Source: Adiantum capillus-veneris (taxonomy: Eukaryota > Streptophyta > Polypodiopsida > Polypodiales > Pteridaceae). Taken from it: a stretch of DNA of 64,000 nucleotides. The stretch covers positions 23,448,896 through 23,512,895 of the forward strand of contig CM043960.1 of assembly GCA_014529385.2 (NCBI GenBank), given 5' to 3'. A program made the position numbers and the translations under genes. Under the pieces are notes generated by a model that saw only the letters and a list, made by a program, of their open reading frames with translations, was not told where the DNA came from and searched no databases. Below, one piece after another: positions 23,080 to 35,674 of this stretch (position 1 is its first letter; every line of letters begins with the position of its first letter).

Positions 23080-23930
23080 TAGTCGGTAACTTCCTTGTCC
23101 TCTGCCTCCTCTTCCTCGTCCTCCATGATTATTCGGTTGACCTCTTTCGTTGGCATTGAGAGGTATTGCATTTGCACCGGATGCACGATTCTTCTTGGGA
23201 CACTTGTTTCTGTAATGGCCGTACTCTTGGCATTCATTGCAATGCACGTTGGGAAATTCGATTAGCAGCTGAAGCAGCTACCATGGGACGATTCTGATAA
23301 GCAAGGTTTTCCGGTCTATTATCCCAATTATTTGGTATGGCCCTCTTTGTTAAGTAATTTCTTCTACCCTGAGCAGATTTCATGATTTCCACAGCTAAGG
23401 GCTTGGCTCTTAACAAAGAATCTTGCAATTTGTTGGTCTAAGAGCTTCCAATCTACTGTCTAATGGTTCTATGAGGCCTTGGCAGAACCTGGCCACTTGT
23501 TTTTCCAAGGTCATCTTTGGCACATATCTCTTCAGAGTCACGAACTTGGAGTAATACTCCTCTACAGTCAAGGATAGCTGCTTGAGTGAGAAAAAATCGT
23601 TCATTTTGATGGCCCTATGAACTGGCGGTAAGTAACGTTCGGTCACCGCAGTCTTAATTTCTTCCCATGACTGAGAAGATCCAACAATGGCGGAGTCTCG
23701 GCAATGTTGTTTCCACCATATTTTGGCATCTCCGATAAGTCAGAACATGGCAAGCATAGTTTGATTTTGCGGATGAGTTACCACAGCTTCAAAATAATCC
23801 TCCATGGCCTCGATCCAAACCTTTGCATCTTGTTCCACGTTAACCCCTTCACCTTTGAAGTTGGGGGTTGTGCTTGCTTGAGAAGAAGTTTTTTCTCCCG
23901 AACCGCGGTATAAAGAGCAGAAGGAGGTAC
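23041..23930 (-). pseudogene. Element S gag, second exon: capsid-like domain and zinc knuckle
   Basis: Read from 23930 downwards: VPPSALYTAVREKKLLLKQA, a frame change, KVWIEAMEDYFEAV, a TGA at a likely Arg codon (LAMF*LIGDAKIWWKQ), then TERYLPPVHRAIKMNDFFSL, LTVEEYYSKFVTLKRYVPKM and FCQGLIEPLDSRLEALRPT, a typical Ty3/Gypsy gag domain. A second frame change precedes the zinc knuckle CNECQEYGHYRNKC (CX2CX4HX4C, about 23200-23240) and a GRGRGGRGQG tail that runs into the 3' LTR. There is no usable start here: the reading begins just after ATCATGTAG, and the start codon appears to lie in the LTR (26004). Confidence 0.8.
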
Positions 23931-23945
23931 CTACATGATTTCATA
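23931..23945 (-). promoter_or_regulatory. Candidate 3' splice site of element S gag
   Basis: The minus strand reads TTATGAAATCATGTAG then GTACCTCC. Joining to the LTR donor at 25866/25867 keeps phase 0 and places VPPSALYT after EEEIHE. Confidence 0.65.
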
Positions 23946-24809
23946 AGACCGGTAGACTGACAAAATTAAAGACTTATCACACGACTAAGATTTAACTTCA
24001 AAATAGACACAAGATCAAGACACTCAATTCAAAAGACTTGGTTCTTTATTCATAAAGTGAATATTTACAAGGATAGCCTTACAAAAGAGGCTTAGGGTAT
24101 CTCATCCTAACTTATTACAAATATCTTTGGCATCTAAAAAATCCGCATAGCCGACTGACTTGGAATATGGTGATACAAACGATGGGTGTTTGTAGTCACA
24201 TTTCTACAATCCTCTAACTGATTTGTATAGTAGTTCCTATACTCATTGGAAACTGAGAAGTAAATTACAAGATCCATATTCTTAGGGGTACTTTGAGGAA
24301 TAGAAAAAGTTTTGAGTCTTTGTATGAAATTATCTCCACAATTTTCTTCCATAGCCATTCATTCAAGGGTTTCTCCGTGCCTTTTGGATAAGTGGGAACA
24401 GTGATAGTCGAGTTTGTACCCAAGAAGTAGTACAACTGAACCACTCTCATTTCCTCTACCTAGCGTAGTTTCTTTAAGTCCATGGTAAGACATCCCAGCT
24501 TCCAAGCATTGATGTAATAAATCACACCTTCATTGCTCCAGTCAAGCTCCCAGTCTTTATCTATCCAAATCAAATGAGGAGTGTGAGCCTTCATCAGCAA
24601 CTCCATCACGCTTCGTCGAAATAAATAGTTCAGAGAACGATAGGACTCTCATAAATAAGCTTGAAGATTTGGGATTTGCGATATTTGACCACATGATCTT
24701 CCTGAAATATTGATGCATAAGCTTGGATTAGCTATCTAATCTTTGTCTTGTTTTTAAAAATTTCAGACAGTACGAATTTTTCCAAACTAGCCTAGGCTCT
24801 GAATCCTAA

Positions 24810-24821
24810 GCTCTGATACCA
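24810..24821 (-). promoter_or_regulatory. Element S primer-binding site (initiator Met tRNA)
   Basis: TGGTATCAGAGC on the minus strand, two bases after the LTR end CCTCACA. This is the usual plant Met-tRNA primer site. Confidence 0.9.
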
Positions 24822-24823
24822 GC

Positions 24824-27800
24824 TGTGAGGTCCCCTCCTCGTCTCACCTTGACGGATCTCGAGTGGCTAAGAAGAAACCAGTGGATGGTCTCCCATCACT
24901 TAGTGAGTTAAGCCCAAGCCACCAATGAAAGGAATCTAGCTCCACCCCATAGGGGAAGCATAACTATGTACTATTAGTCCTAATCTCATCTTCCAGGAGG
25001 AGAAAAACCTCGGTGCCTTTTTCCTCATAGTTTTCAGAGGCAAGTACACCAACTTCCTGTCGCTTTGGCGTAATAAGATAACTAATTTTGTACTCTATCA
25101 CACAGGACAGAGAGTTCCCAACTGATCGGGACCACCTATCTCATAGGCTTTGGCAACCTGAGCCAAGTCCCCACTTTCCACCCCGCACTCACACAGAGTC
25201 TTTGTGTGGCCTAATTACTAACACATTGTTGTTCAACACTTAGGGTTTCTTTATATTTCCTTGACACAAGTTCCTTAAGACAATTCCCTTCAATCAAGAA
25301 AAATCAGCACCAAAACATATCTTTCCTAGGAAAAAGAACTCAACAACAATACATCATTAAAAATTCCAATGTCTTGGAGTCGTGAGGACCTCCAGCGAGT
25401 GTTAACTCCACCCGTTGTCAACTGGCCGCCCATACAACCTGTCCATGACCCACCCAATTCCTGGAGTAGCTCTCCGAGTAAAATCATGTATCCACCGCAT
25501 CAAAAGAAATCCATGGACATATCCACTACATAAAAAGCAAGTCGTGGATTTAGCTCCTGCGAACGATAACTTCGTGAGCTACTGCCCTGTGATCAATAGG
25601 GGGTTCATACTAAGTCGACATTGGAATAGTGAATGAAGTTTTGTTGATATAATTTTTTCTAGCAATCATTCTTTCCTACCTCAAAACAGTCTTTCCATAA
25701 AGCATTTCTTTTCTATTTACTTTAAACTTAAACTTAGAAAAAAAACATTAAAGTAGTTATGCCGTTGTCTTAGTTGGATTTCCAATATATTTTAGGGAAG
25801 TTTAGACATTCCTAAAGTTATCGTAATGCAATGCTTATGTAAGGTACAAAATAAAATCCATCCTACCTCATGAATTTCCTCTTCGATGCCTCGTGAGATG
25901 GTCATATTTTCTTCTCTCATTGGTGCTTTATCGTTGTTCGCCATGTTGCTAGTTTCTGCCTCACGATCGTTAGCACCACCAAAACGTGTCCTATTGGGGG
26001 CCATATCTCACTACTTTGGGTTAGAAAAGCTATGAAGAAAGAAGGTCTAAAATATGGTATCAAGTAACCGTATCAACAATGAATCCACAAAGATCAACTA
26101 AAAGAGTATCTAATCTTACTCATAACAATACTCTACATCTAGGAGAGTGCAATGAAATGCTTTTAAGCCATAGCTTTTCTCAAGTAGAAGTTGAATTGAG
26201 TTATGGTTAATCACTCATAAACTTGTGTGAAGCAACATTGACAAGGGGGAAACTAGCTAAGATTAATCGACATGATGTTATGCACAAGTGATTTAGAGTA
26301 AAAGACTTCTTTTCCTAATTAGGTATCTAATGTTACATAGAAAGGAGGGTAAATCTTCCCTAATCTAGTCACTTGACCATGAATGAAGAAAACAAGCTTA
26401 CCATAAACACACATACGTAATATTTACCATAATATTACCATAACTACATCCATCATATGCAATGTAGGAATCTCATCCATGCATCACTTTTGACTCATCA
26501 ATACTATGTACAATGTATGCCTATAACCATGCATAGACTTGGATAAAAGAAAGGATCAAAATCTACTTTACCATGCATAAATATGTGCAATTAAATTAGT
26601 GCAAATAGAACTCTAATCATACCTAATATTTAATGCACAAGGGAACATAATCATGCAAAAATTTAATGCACAAAGAGAGATTGATTTCACCCTTTAATCA
26701 TGTATTAACTAGAGCATAAGAGGGAAGATTAATTCCTTCTTAATCATGTACTAAAATCACATAAGTGGGTAGGAGACAATTAAACATTTATTATGCATAA
26801 TTAAGAGAATTTAGATCTTGTTGAGAGATTAGGGTAGCTTTAGTGCTCCTTAATCCGGCAAGGAAGGGAATGATCAATAGGTAAGAGTCTATTGATAATC
26901 ACCCACATTAATACACACTAGGGAGTGGAAATTATGTTGTAACCAACTAGCAAAAATAACCACCCGTATTGATACACATTAGGGAGTGGAAATTATGCTG
27001 TAACCAGCTAGCAAAAATAATAGAATAGGGTAGGCTCAACATAGGTCTTCCAAAGAGAAGAGGCTATGGAGAAATTAGAGTAACGTAACTTGAATTAATC
27101 ACCTTGATTAAATCTCCTTGTGTGTGCTAATTGATGTAGGTAAGCTCCTCCAATGCTAGCTCCGACAGGAATACCTTCTTGTAAGACTTGGGGGTTGTAT
27201 GCTACACTTATATAGGCATCCCTCTCAAGGAGGGTCGATTTGCCTTGCTAAAATTGGAATTAGAAGGTTTACACACACACACCTCCAAGTGCCATGCTAG
27301 GTGTGGGGTTTCCCTAGTGAGGTGTCCTCACTTGCCCATCTCACTTGTCTATACTCCTTCTCTTTCTTTCTCTCTCTCACACACTTGCAAAAATTGATTT
27401 CCACAAGGGGAGGTAGCAATAGCTTTTTGCTATTTTGTGGGGGTGTGGTGTCCTAAGCCCGTGCTTCATTGCCCATACTAGACCACACCTCACTCTTTGA
27501 CCCATGCTCTACCTAATCTAGGCCATGCTTAGTTCCCATGTTACACTCTCCATGCCTAACCTAACACTTGTCACAAGACTAGCTATACACATGACCCATG
27601 GCCATACATGACGGGGACACATGCCCATGCATACTCATGACCATGCATGCACATCCAAATTCATGCTATACATACCTTAGAAAATGCTAACTTTAGGCTA
27701 ACTAGACTTATACTAACCCAAATTCAATTTTGAAACTTGCTAACTCGAGAGAGACCTGTAGGTAACAGATACGACAACCTATCATAAATAGCAGCCTCCG

Positions 27801-27948
27801 ATGTTTGGACCCTATTTTTAAGGAAACCAGGGTCGAGGTATAATTTCACGAGCCGATCGACCCCCTAGAGCATACTAGGGGTCAAAAACTTTTTAGTTTT
27901 GGAAAATTTTCACAAGAGTTGATTTTGAACAGAATTAAAAGTTCTACA
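24824..27948 (-). repeat. Element S 5' LTR (minus orientation)
   Basis: On the minus strand it starts TGTAGAAC and ends CCTCACA (TG...CA). The promoter half should lie between 27.9 kb and the gag ATG at 26004. It is unusually long for a Gypsy LTR and contains the first gag exon. Confidence 0.85.
25867..26004 (-). CDS. Element S gag first exon, encoded inside the LTR
   Basis: ATG at 26004 opens exactly 46 codons, starting MAPNRTRFGGANDREAETSN and ending ISRGIEEEIHE, up to GAG|GTAGGA. The same frame stands in the other LTR (21209-21072) with GAG|GTACGA. Basic, Gly/Asn-rich N-termini of this kind are normal for Gypsy gag. The unspliced reading stops after about 25 further codons. Joining to 23930 gives an in-phase gag and removes a 1936-bp intron that contains the LTR end and the primer-binding site. 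Splicing is inferred, not demonstrated. Confidence 0.65.
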
Positions 27949-28857
<909 letters not shown>

Positions 28858-28858
28858 T

Positions 28859-28870
28859 TGGTATCAGAGC
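28859..28870 (+). promoter_or_regulatory. Element C primer-binding site (initiator Met tRNA)
   Basis: TGGTATCAGAGC one base after the LTR end; the gag of element C follows about 400 bp downstream. Confidence 0.85.
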
Positions 28871-29267
28871 GTGTGGTTTCTCTTTTCTTGCTTAAGAAGT
28901 GAGGTACTTAGGTAGCCTATTAATGGTTGATTTTGTTAATTACATTAGAGTAAGTGGGACTGGGATCTATTATCGATTTTATTGAGCCCACTATGTGGGA
29001 TATGGTGCACACCTTGGGAGATTTGGTCTTAATAATGCAGTCTTTTTAGACTTGTCTACGACTTTACCATTATTGGGCCATAAGAAGTCCGAAAGGAGCT
29101 ATCCTTTGGAAATTTTTCTATGTTAGACCCACCCACTACTCTATAATTAACCAATTTGAGCCGTGGGTGTAGATACTTAAGTGCTTACTTCAAAGGCTAG
29201 GAGGAGTAGCAACCAAGGTTTTGAATTGCCAAAGAATACACTAAGTAAACATATAAGTATAATTAGC

Positions 29268-30229
29268 ATGGCTGACAATAACCAAGAGAGTAGAATGAAC
29301 ATTGATAATTTTGATTTTGCACATGAAGGTGCTAATGATGATGCCCCCATGTTTGTTAATTATTTTGTTACTAGGTTGCATCAAGCTATGGATAACCCTA
29401 CTTTGCAAGCCGAAGTTTTTTAACAACTTCGTGCTTATGGTATTTCCCTTCCTCTCCAAGAGGAGAGAGAGAGAGCTTAGGAGGTCTATTGATGAGACTC
29501 CCAAAAGAATACTCTCCCATAAGATAGGAGAAATTCAAAGAACGAGAAAAAAGAAAATCCCTAAGTTCCTCTGAAGATGTGGCTCCACAAAGATGGCGGT
29601 CTAGACTGTCACCAACTTCTCCCAAGAGGAAATGGTCAACCCATAGTCCTTCTCCTCATCATTCCAAAAGGGAAGAGAGGAAACAAAGGAAGAAAAAGGC
29701 AAGAAAGAGGTCACCCTCTTCTCCTTATTCTTCACCTTCCTCCTCTTCCGATGAAAGCAATTGCTATTCTCTTAGAGAATACAAGAGGAGAGGACATTGC
29801 AAAACATACCCTGCATGGAAAAGGTCCCAAAAGCTCAAGAAATTCAAAGAGGGAGGAAAGAGTATCTCTTTTCTCACCTATGATGGCACCTTTGGTGCCA
29901 TTGACAAAGTATTGGCCTTCATCCAACAATTTGATGTGGCCTTTGGAGACGAGGGCTTCACAGAGTCCTCCAAGCTACGCCATGTAGCTATGCACTTCTT
30001 GAAGTTTGCTCGTCAATGGTGGGCTAGCCTTTGTGGCAATAGCAAGGCCCCAAAGACATGGAAAACTCTATGAGTTTCCATCATGAAGCAATTCCTTGCA
30101 AGCAATGAAAAGGACAAAGTGCTTACCGAATGGCGAAGCTTGAAGCTGCTCTTCAACGAGTCTATCCACACATATGTAGAAAACTTTTGGGATTTACATC
30201 TCAAAGTTATAGTCTTTGCCAAGCAAAAG
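29268..30229 (+). pseudogene. Element C gag, N-terminal part
   Basis: ATG at 29268 (MADNNQESRMNIDNFDF). The frame is interrupted by stops around 29.42-29.52 kb and reopens near 29573 as PQRWRSRLSPTSPKRKW. A Ser/Arg-rich tract is followed by a Gypsy gag domain: SFLTYDGTFGAIDKVLAFIQ, LRHVAMHFLKFARQWWASL, a TGA at a likely CGA (KTL*VSIMKQFL), TEWRSLKLLFNESIHTYVEN. It is cut at 30229 by element D. Across the duplicated AAAAG the frame resumes exactly at 63528 with QQFCAGLPEE. Confidence 0.8.
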
Positions 30230-30346
30230 TGTTAGCGGGTCACCGCGACGGACGTCTGCAACATAGCTCTTTTGTACTAACATATTGTCAATTTGCAAGG
30301 AAGCGACTTGGGATGGGGCATGGAGACTTAATGAGAGTGTCAATCT

Positions 30347-30558
30347 TGTTGGGATAGTAAAGCCCAATGTGCCACACCTAAGTGTTGGGCGGCCAGAGAC
30401 TACCGGGAACTAACACTGACCATTCATTCTACATAAAAGAATAAGGACTCATAACCCTAACACTATTGTGTTTGGAGTCTACCCAAACTTGTGTCTCATA
30501 TCTTCTACTCTCTTCCTTATTGCTGCACACACACAAACGCTCTCGCACGCGCTCCTCA
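30347..30558 (+). repeat. Copia H 5' LTR
   Basis: TGTTGGGATAG...CTCCTCA. It differs from the 3' LTR at about a dozen sites, largely G/A and C/T transitions with A or T in this copy, plus a CA-repeat length change. Confidence 0.95.
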
Positions 30559-30560
30559 AC

Positions 30561-30572
30561 TGGTATCAGAGC
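30561..30572 (+). promoter_or_regulatory. Copia H primer-binding site
   Basis: TGGTATCAGAGC, two bases after the LTR, complementary to initiator Met tRNA. Confidence 0.95.
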
Positions 30573-31570
30573 TCAGGGATTGGGAGCACTATTGGAGCTC
30601 AGCGGGGAGGCAAGCGGAGAAGCAACAAAAACTGCAGCTATTTTGGCCTACCAAAACTTCTTTATTTAAGCTGATTCCGGAGACACTGATCGGTTTTTTG
30701 TCCTCTTTAACTTTGTAGAAGAATTTTTTCTCAAAATCTTCACTAATTTTGAGATACGTCACTTAGACTGCCTGTAGGTCGTGAAGTAGAAGCTGCAGAT
30801 TTTTACAGGTCTGTTTTGATATGTAAAAACAAATTATTTCAAGTCCATTCCCATCAACCCCAATCGTTTTCACGTGGTCTAAAACTTTGCAGAAGGAAGT
30901 TTTTGCCAATTTTTCACAGTTTGAGAGATATTCAGTTCAGAAAGCAGGGTGGTCTACCTTCGTCGGTTCTTCTGCGTACAGGTTTTCGTTGCAGACTCTT
31001 TCTTCAATGTCTGTCACATGCATATTTGATGTAAGGTCTTGAGGGTCTATTATATAAGACAAACCGCCGCAGCGGTTACAGAAAAGGGTTTCTGTGGTTG
31101 ATGTAAGATCTTATGCGGTTTATGTATTGTGATGGAAATATGAAAAGCCTATTTTTGAGGGTCATGGTAAGGTTTTATTGAGCTGGGGGATTCTCAAATG
31201 TGGAGATCCTTTCGGTGATTTGGAGCGAGCCCCCGGGATCGACATAGGATGTATGTTTATGCGGTTAGTGAAGTATTGGTGTGCATCTACTGACCCACCA
31301 TTGTTGGCATTGCTGTCATCTTTATGCGTATGCCTTTGATAGTGTTCAGTTGGTCAGAGACACTCTTCTAGAGTTGGAGACATTGACAGTGACAGCTGTT
31401 TGAAATTTTATCTTGCCGGTTTAGCCACTTTGGTCAGCATTTCAATCATTGCACACATTTGTTTTGGGTTCAGAAGTCAGTTTTGCAGGGGAGACTCTGC
31501 CGAAATTTTTCAGGTTTTCTATCATCTTCTTTAGTGGAGCGGATCTATCACTTTTGTTCCTTATCGAGTG

Positions 31571-32330
31571 ATGGCTTCATCATTGGAGAACTCTGTGTTC
31601 AACATTGAGAAGTTAGATGGCACTAACTTTCCATTTTGGAAGGAACTACAAGGTCTTAGTACAGAAGAAGTAGACCCGGCCGATAAAGATGAAAGGGATA
31701 AAGCATGAGGATATGGATGAGTATGATAAGCAGGAGTTGGATGAGCTTGCCAGGTCCACCATCATGTTGACTTTGTCAAAGAATGTGTACTTCAATGTGA
31801 ACATGGAAAAGACTAGTTATGAGCTGTGGAAGAAGTTATGTGACCTGTATGAGAAGCAAAGTGTAGCATCATAGGTTTATTGGCTGAAAAAGTTAGTTGA
31901 TTTAAAGATGGATGAGGGCACACCCATGTGCAACCATCTCAATGAGTTCAACATAATTTTTAGTTAGCTTTCTGCACAGGGAGTCAATTTTGACAATTTG
32001 GTCAAAGGAATGTTCTTGCTAGTGTTATGCTGCCAGAAAGTTTGGATACTTTTCGCACAACCATAAGTAACTCAGCACCTCCTGATGGTTTAACATGTGC
32101 TGATGTTCAGGGCGGTTTGCTTACTGAAGAGGTTAGCATGAAGAATCTTGATACTTCTCGTGGTACTAGCAATGCTCTCGTTGTTCGTGGTCGATCACAA
32201 GAAAAGGGAAAGTAGAATCAGAGAGGAAAATCACGTGGCCAAAAAGACATTGAGTGCTATCATTGTCACAAAAAGGGTCATATGAAGAAAGACTGTCGAA
32301 AGTGGAAAGAAGAGAAAGGTAAAGACAAGA
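31571..32330 (+). pseudogene. Copia H gag
   Basis: Starts MASSLENSVFNIEKLDGTNF at 31571, typical of Copia gag. A small deletion near 31640 changes frame, then MKGIKHEDMDEYDKQELDEL, ELWKKLCDLYEKQSVAS, and after another frame change near 32020 LPESLDTFRTTISNSAPPDG. The zinc knuckle CYHCHKKGHMKKDC (CX2CX4HX4C) lies at about 32254-32295. Four TAG stops replace expected Gln codons (VQKK*T, AS*VYW, FS*LSAQ, GK*NQ). Gag and pol share a frame from 32027. Confidence 0.85.
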
Positions 32331-33598
32331 AGTCGGAAGAAGGCAAGACTAAGGAAAGCAGTATAAAGATTGAAGAGATCAACAATGTTTTTGTTGAAGA
32401 TTCTGATGGAGATATTTATCTCACATCTGCCATGGATTCAACATTTTTGGTTGCCACTAATGACTATGCTTTACAGGATTGGGTTATTGACTCAAGTGCA
32501 TCGTTTCATGTGACTCCTCACAGAGAGTGGTTCAGTATATATGATGCAGGCCGTAAAAATCGTGTTCGTCTTGGCAATGATTTTGGTTGCGACATAGTTG
32601 GTGTCGGTGATGTGCAAATGAAATTTCAGAATGGTTCTTCATTCATGCTCAAGAATGTGAGACATGTGCCGAAGCTTACCAAAATCTTGATTAGTATAGG
32701 ACAATTGGATGACGCAGGTTATTACTGCACATTTGGTGATAGTTCGTGGAAGATCACCAAAGGTTATTTAGTGGTAGCACATGGTTCAAAGTCTGGGACT
32801 TTGTACATGCTACATGTATCCAATGTTAAAAACCATGTAATTTGTGTAACCAAGCAGCCAAGTGTTTCTTTGTGGCATCGCCGGTTAGGACATATGTCTC
32901 AAAAGGGAATGAAAATCTTATCTTGTTTTGGTTATGTGCCTGGATTCAATTTCTTAGACTTTTCAGTTTGTGAGCATTGTCTTTATGGTAAACAAACACA
33001 ATCACCACACAAAAGGGGAAGCACTCAAAAAAGTGAGCCATTAGAGTTAGTGCATAGTGATGTCTGTGGACCTATGCCTAACGTATCCATGGGAGGTTCA
33101 TTGTACTTTGTTACATTCATTGATGACTTCTCAAGGAAAGTGTGGGTATATCCTCTCAGGAAGAAGGATGAAGTTCTTTCAAAATTTCAGAATTTTGTGG
33201 CATTAGTGGAGAATAAGTCTGGCAAGAAAGTAAAGTGCTTGAGGTCAGACAATGGTGGTGAGTATGTCACTAAAGCCTTTCAGAATTTTTGTGATTCCAA
33301 AGGCATAAAAAGAGAGTTGACTGCTCCATATAACCCTCCACAAAATGGTGTTGCTGAGAGGATGAACCGTACTATACAAGAGAACTTACGTAGCATGTTG
33401 TCTAATGCAGATTTTCCTAATGGATTTAGGGTGGAAGCGTTAGCAACTGCTGTCCATCTTTTTAATAGATCTCCTAACAACGCTTTAGATGAGAAGGTAC
33501 CTGAAGAGCTTTGATCTGGGAAGCCACCTTCTTACAAGCATCTTAGAGTCTTTGGCTGTGAAGCATATTGCCATGTTCCAAAGGAGTTTCAAAGCAAG
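32331..33598 (+). pseudogene. Copia H pol: protease and integrase
   Basis: Protease: WVIDSSASFHVTPHREWF, where the catalytic triad reads DSS in place of the usual DSG/DTG. GAG-pre-integrase: LWHRRLGHMSQKGM. Integrase core: HSDVCGPM and FIDDFSRKVWVYPLRKKDEV (first Asp), LRSDNGGEY (second Asp), YNPPQNGVAERMNRT (Glu). One TGA at 33512 (EEL*SGKPPS, expected Trp) interrupts the tail. The order PR-IN before RT is diagnostic of Ty1/Copia. Confidence 0.9.
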
Positions 33599-35521
33599 TT
33601 GGCTCCAAAGTCAAAGAAATGCATATTTCTTGGCTATGGCAATCCTGTCAAGATGGGATTTCGGTTATGGGATCCTGAAGCTAAAAAGATAGTTCGCAGT
33701 AATGACATATACTTCAATGAAGAAAAGATGCATAAGAAGACTATGCATATAGTGGAGGTCAGGAGAGTTATCTTCCAAGAAGATGGAATTGTCCCCAATA
33801 GGGCTGAAGTGCCTAATGTCAGACAACAAGTACAAAATCCTCCTACAGTACAAGATGTTGTTGAGGGACAACCGGCTCAAGCAGTTATTAGAAGGTCTAC
33901 AAGAGTTTCAAGGCCTCCTGATAGATTTACTCCCTCATTGGACTACACTATGTTGACAGATTGCGGAGAGCCTTCCTGCTATAAGGAAGCCATGTCAATG
34001 GATGACAAGGCAAAGTGGGAGAAAGCTATGCAATCAGAAATGGACTCGTTGCATAAGAATCAAACTTGGAAATTGGTTTGGTTGCCTAAAGGTAAAAAGG
34101 CATTACCATGCAAATGGGTGTACAAGCAAAAAATTACACCTCATGATAATAAACCCAAGTACAAGGCACGAATTGTTGCTAAAGGATTTAAGCAGCAACA
34201 GGGTATTGACTTTGATGAGATCTTTTCTCCGGTTGTCAAGATGACTACTATGCAGTGTGTGCTTGTGTTGGTTGCTAAAGATGACATGGAACTTGACTAG
34301 ATGGATGTCAAGACGGCGTTCATGCATGGTGATCTTCGAGAAAAAGTTTATATGCAGCAACGAGAAGGTTTTGCTGAGAAGGGCAATGAAGACTTGGTGT
34401 GTCAGTTAGAAAAGACTCTTTATGGTCTAAAACAGTCATCAAGGGATTGGTACCGTAAATTCTACTCGTTCATGCTCTCTCAAGGCTACAAACGTAGCAA
34501 TATGGACCATTGCTTCTACACTAAGTGAGCTAATGATGGTAGTTTGCTGATTTTTGTCCTTTATGTGGATGATATGTTAATTGCTGGGAAATATAGGGAT
34601 GAGATTTCAGCCTTGAAGTCAGAGTTACATGCAAACTTTGAAATGAAAGACATGGGTGAAGCAAGCCATATCCTTGGCATGCGCATTAAGCGAGACATAT
34701 ATAAGAAATTGGTCTATTTGTCTCAATATGAGTACATTGCTAAAGTGCTCAAGCGTTTCAATATGGAGAAGGGGAAGGCATTGAGTACTCCATTTCCTCC
34801 ATATGTGAAACTTTCTAAAAATGATTGCCCTAAGTCTGAAGAAGAAAATGATGAAATGACAGAAGTGCCTTATTCATCTACAATTGGGAGCTTGATGTAT
34901 GCTATGATTGCTATACGTCCTGATATTGCTTTTGCAGTGGGAGTTGTTAGCATATATATGTCAAATCCAGGCAAGAAACATTGGGATGCGATGAAAGGGG
35001 TCGTGTGATATTTGAATGGTACAAAAGACATGTGCATTTGCTTTGGAAGAAAGGAAGCATGTGTAATTGGTTACATGGATGTAGATTATGCAAGAGACTT
35101 GGACAAGAGAAGATCCACTTCAGGCTATGTTTTTGAATTCACTGGAGGTGCAGTTTCATGGCAATCTCGTTTGCAAGATTGTGTTACCTTGTCTACTACA
35201 AAGGCTGAATATGTTGCAGCTTCAGAAGCTTGCAAGGAAGCTATATGGCTTGGTCGGCTGGTGGGAGACTTGGGAATCAATGTTGATATGGCTGTGTTAC
35301 ATTGTGATAGCCAAAGTGCTATACAATTGGCAAATAATCCAGTGTTTCATGCAAAGACAAAGCATGTGGATGTGAAGTATCACTTCATTCATGAGGTGCT
35401 TGAGGACAAGAGATTGCAGCTTGCCAAGATTCACACCACTAAAAACCTTGCTAATCTTCTAACAAAGGGCTTACCATTAGAGCGGTTTGCACATTGTCGG
35501 GAACTCATGGGAATTGGGTAG
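33599..35521 (+). pseudogene. Copia H pol: reverse transcriptase and RNase H
   Basis: [47 protein letters not shown] and the catalytic FVLYVDDMLIAG (YVDD). RNase H: GYMDVDYARDLDKRRSTSGY, STTKAEYVAASEACKEAIWL, LHCDSQSAIQLANN, ending LMGIG*. It stays in the frame of 32282 with three stops: TAG at 34298 (D*MDVKT, expected Gln), TGA at 34526 (expected Arg) and TGA at 35006 (VV*YLNGT, expected Trp). Confidence 0.9.
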
Positions 35522-35546
35522 ATGATCATGGTCATTGTCTACCTGT

Positions 35547-35548
<2 letters not shown>

Positions 35549-35628
<80 letters not shown>
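35549..35628. repeat. (TA)n tract between RNase H and 3' LTR of Copia H
   Basis: About 40 TA units. Translations of this tract are meaningless. Confidence 0.95.
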
Positions 35629-35631
<3 letters not shown>

Positions 35632-35660
35632 TGTCACCCCAGCTTAAAGGCACATTGTCC

Positions 35661-35674
35661 TTTAAGTGGGAGGT
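35661..35674 (+). promoter_or_regulatory. Copia H polypurine tract
   Basis: TTTAAGTGGGAGGT immediately before TGTTGGGG; AAGTGGGAGG is the purine core. Confidence 0.8.

Larger units (their letters stand above)
19993..27948 (-). mobile_element. Element S: minus-strand Ty3/Gypsy retrotransposon, gag-only, long LTRs
   Basis: Two about 3.1-kb LTRs (19993-23079 and 24824-27948) flank only 1.74 kb of internal sequence. The Met-tRNA primer-binding site at 24810-24821 (minus) fixes the orientation. Inside is gag with a zinc knuckle on the minus strand. Protease, RT, RNase H and integrase are absent: the Gly/Arg-rich gag tail runs directly into the 3' LTR. No target-site duplication can be checked because the left end is a GA tract. 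Confidence 0.85.

Noticed and set aside
33280-33480. Antisense ORF in the integrase of Copia H
   Set aside because: Overlaps the conserved integrase core on the sense strand.
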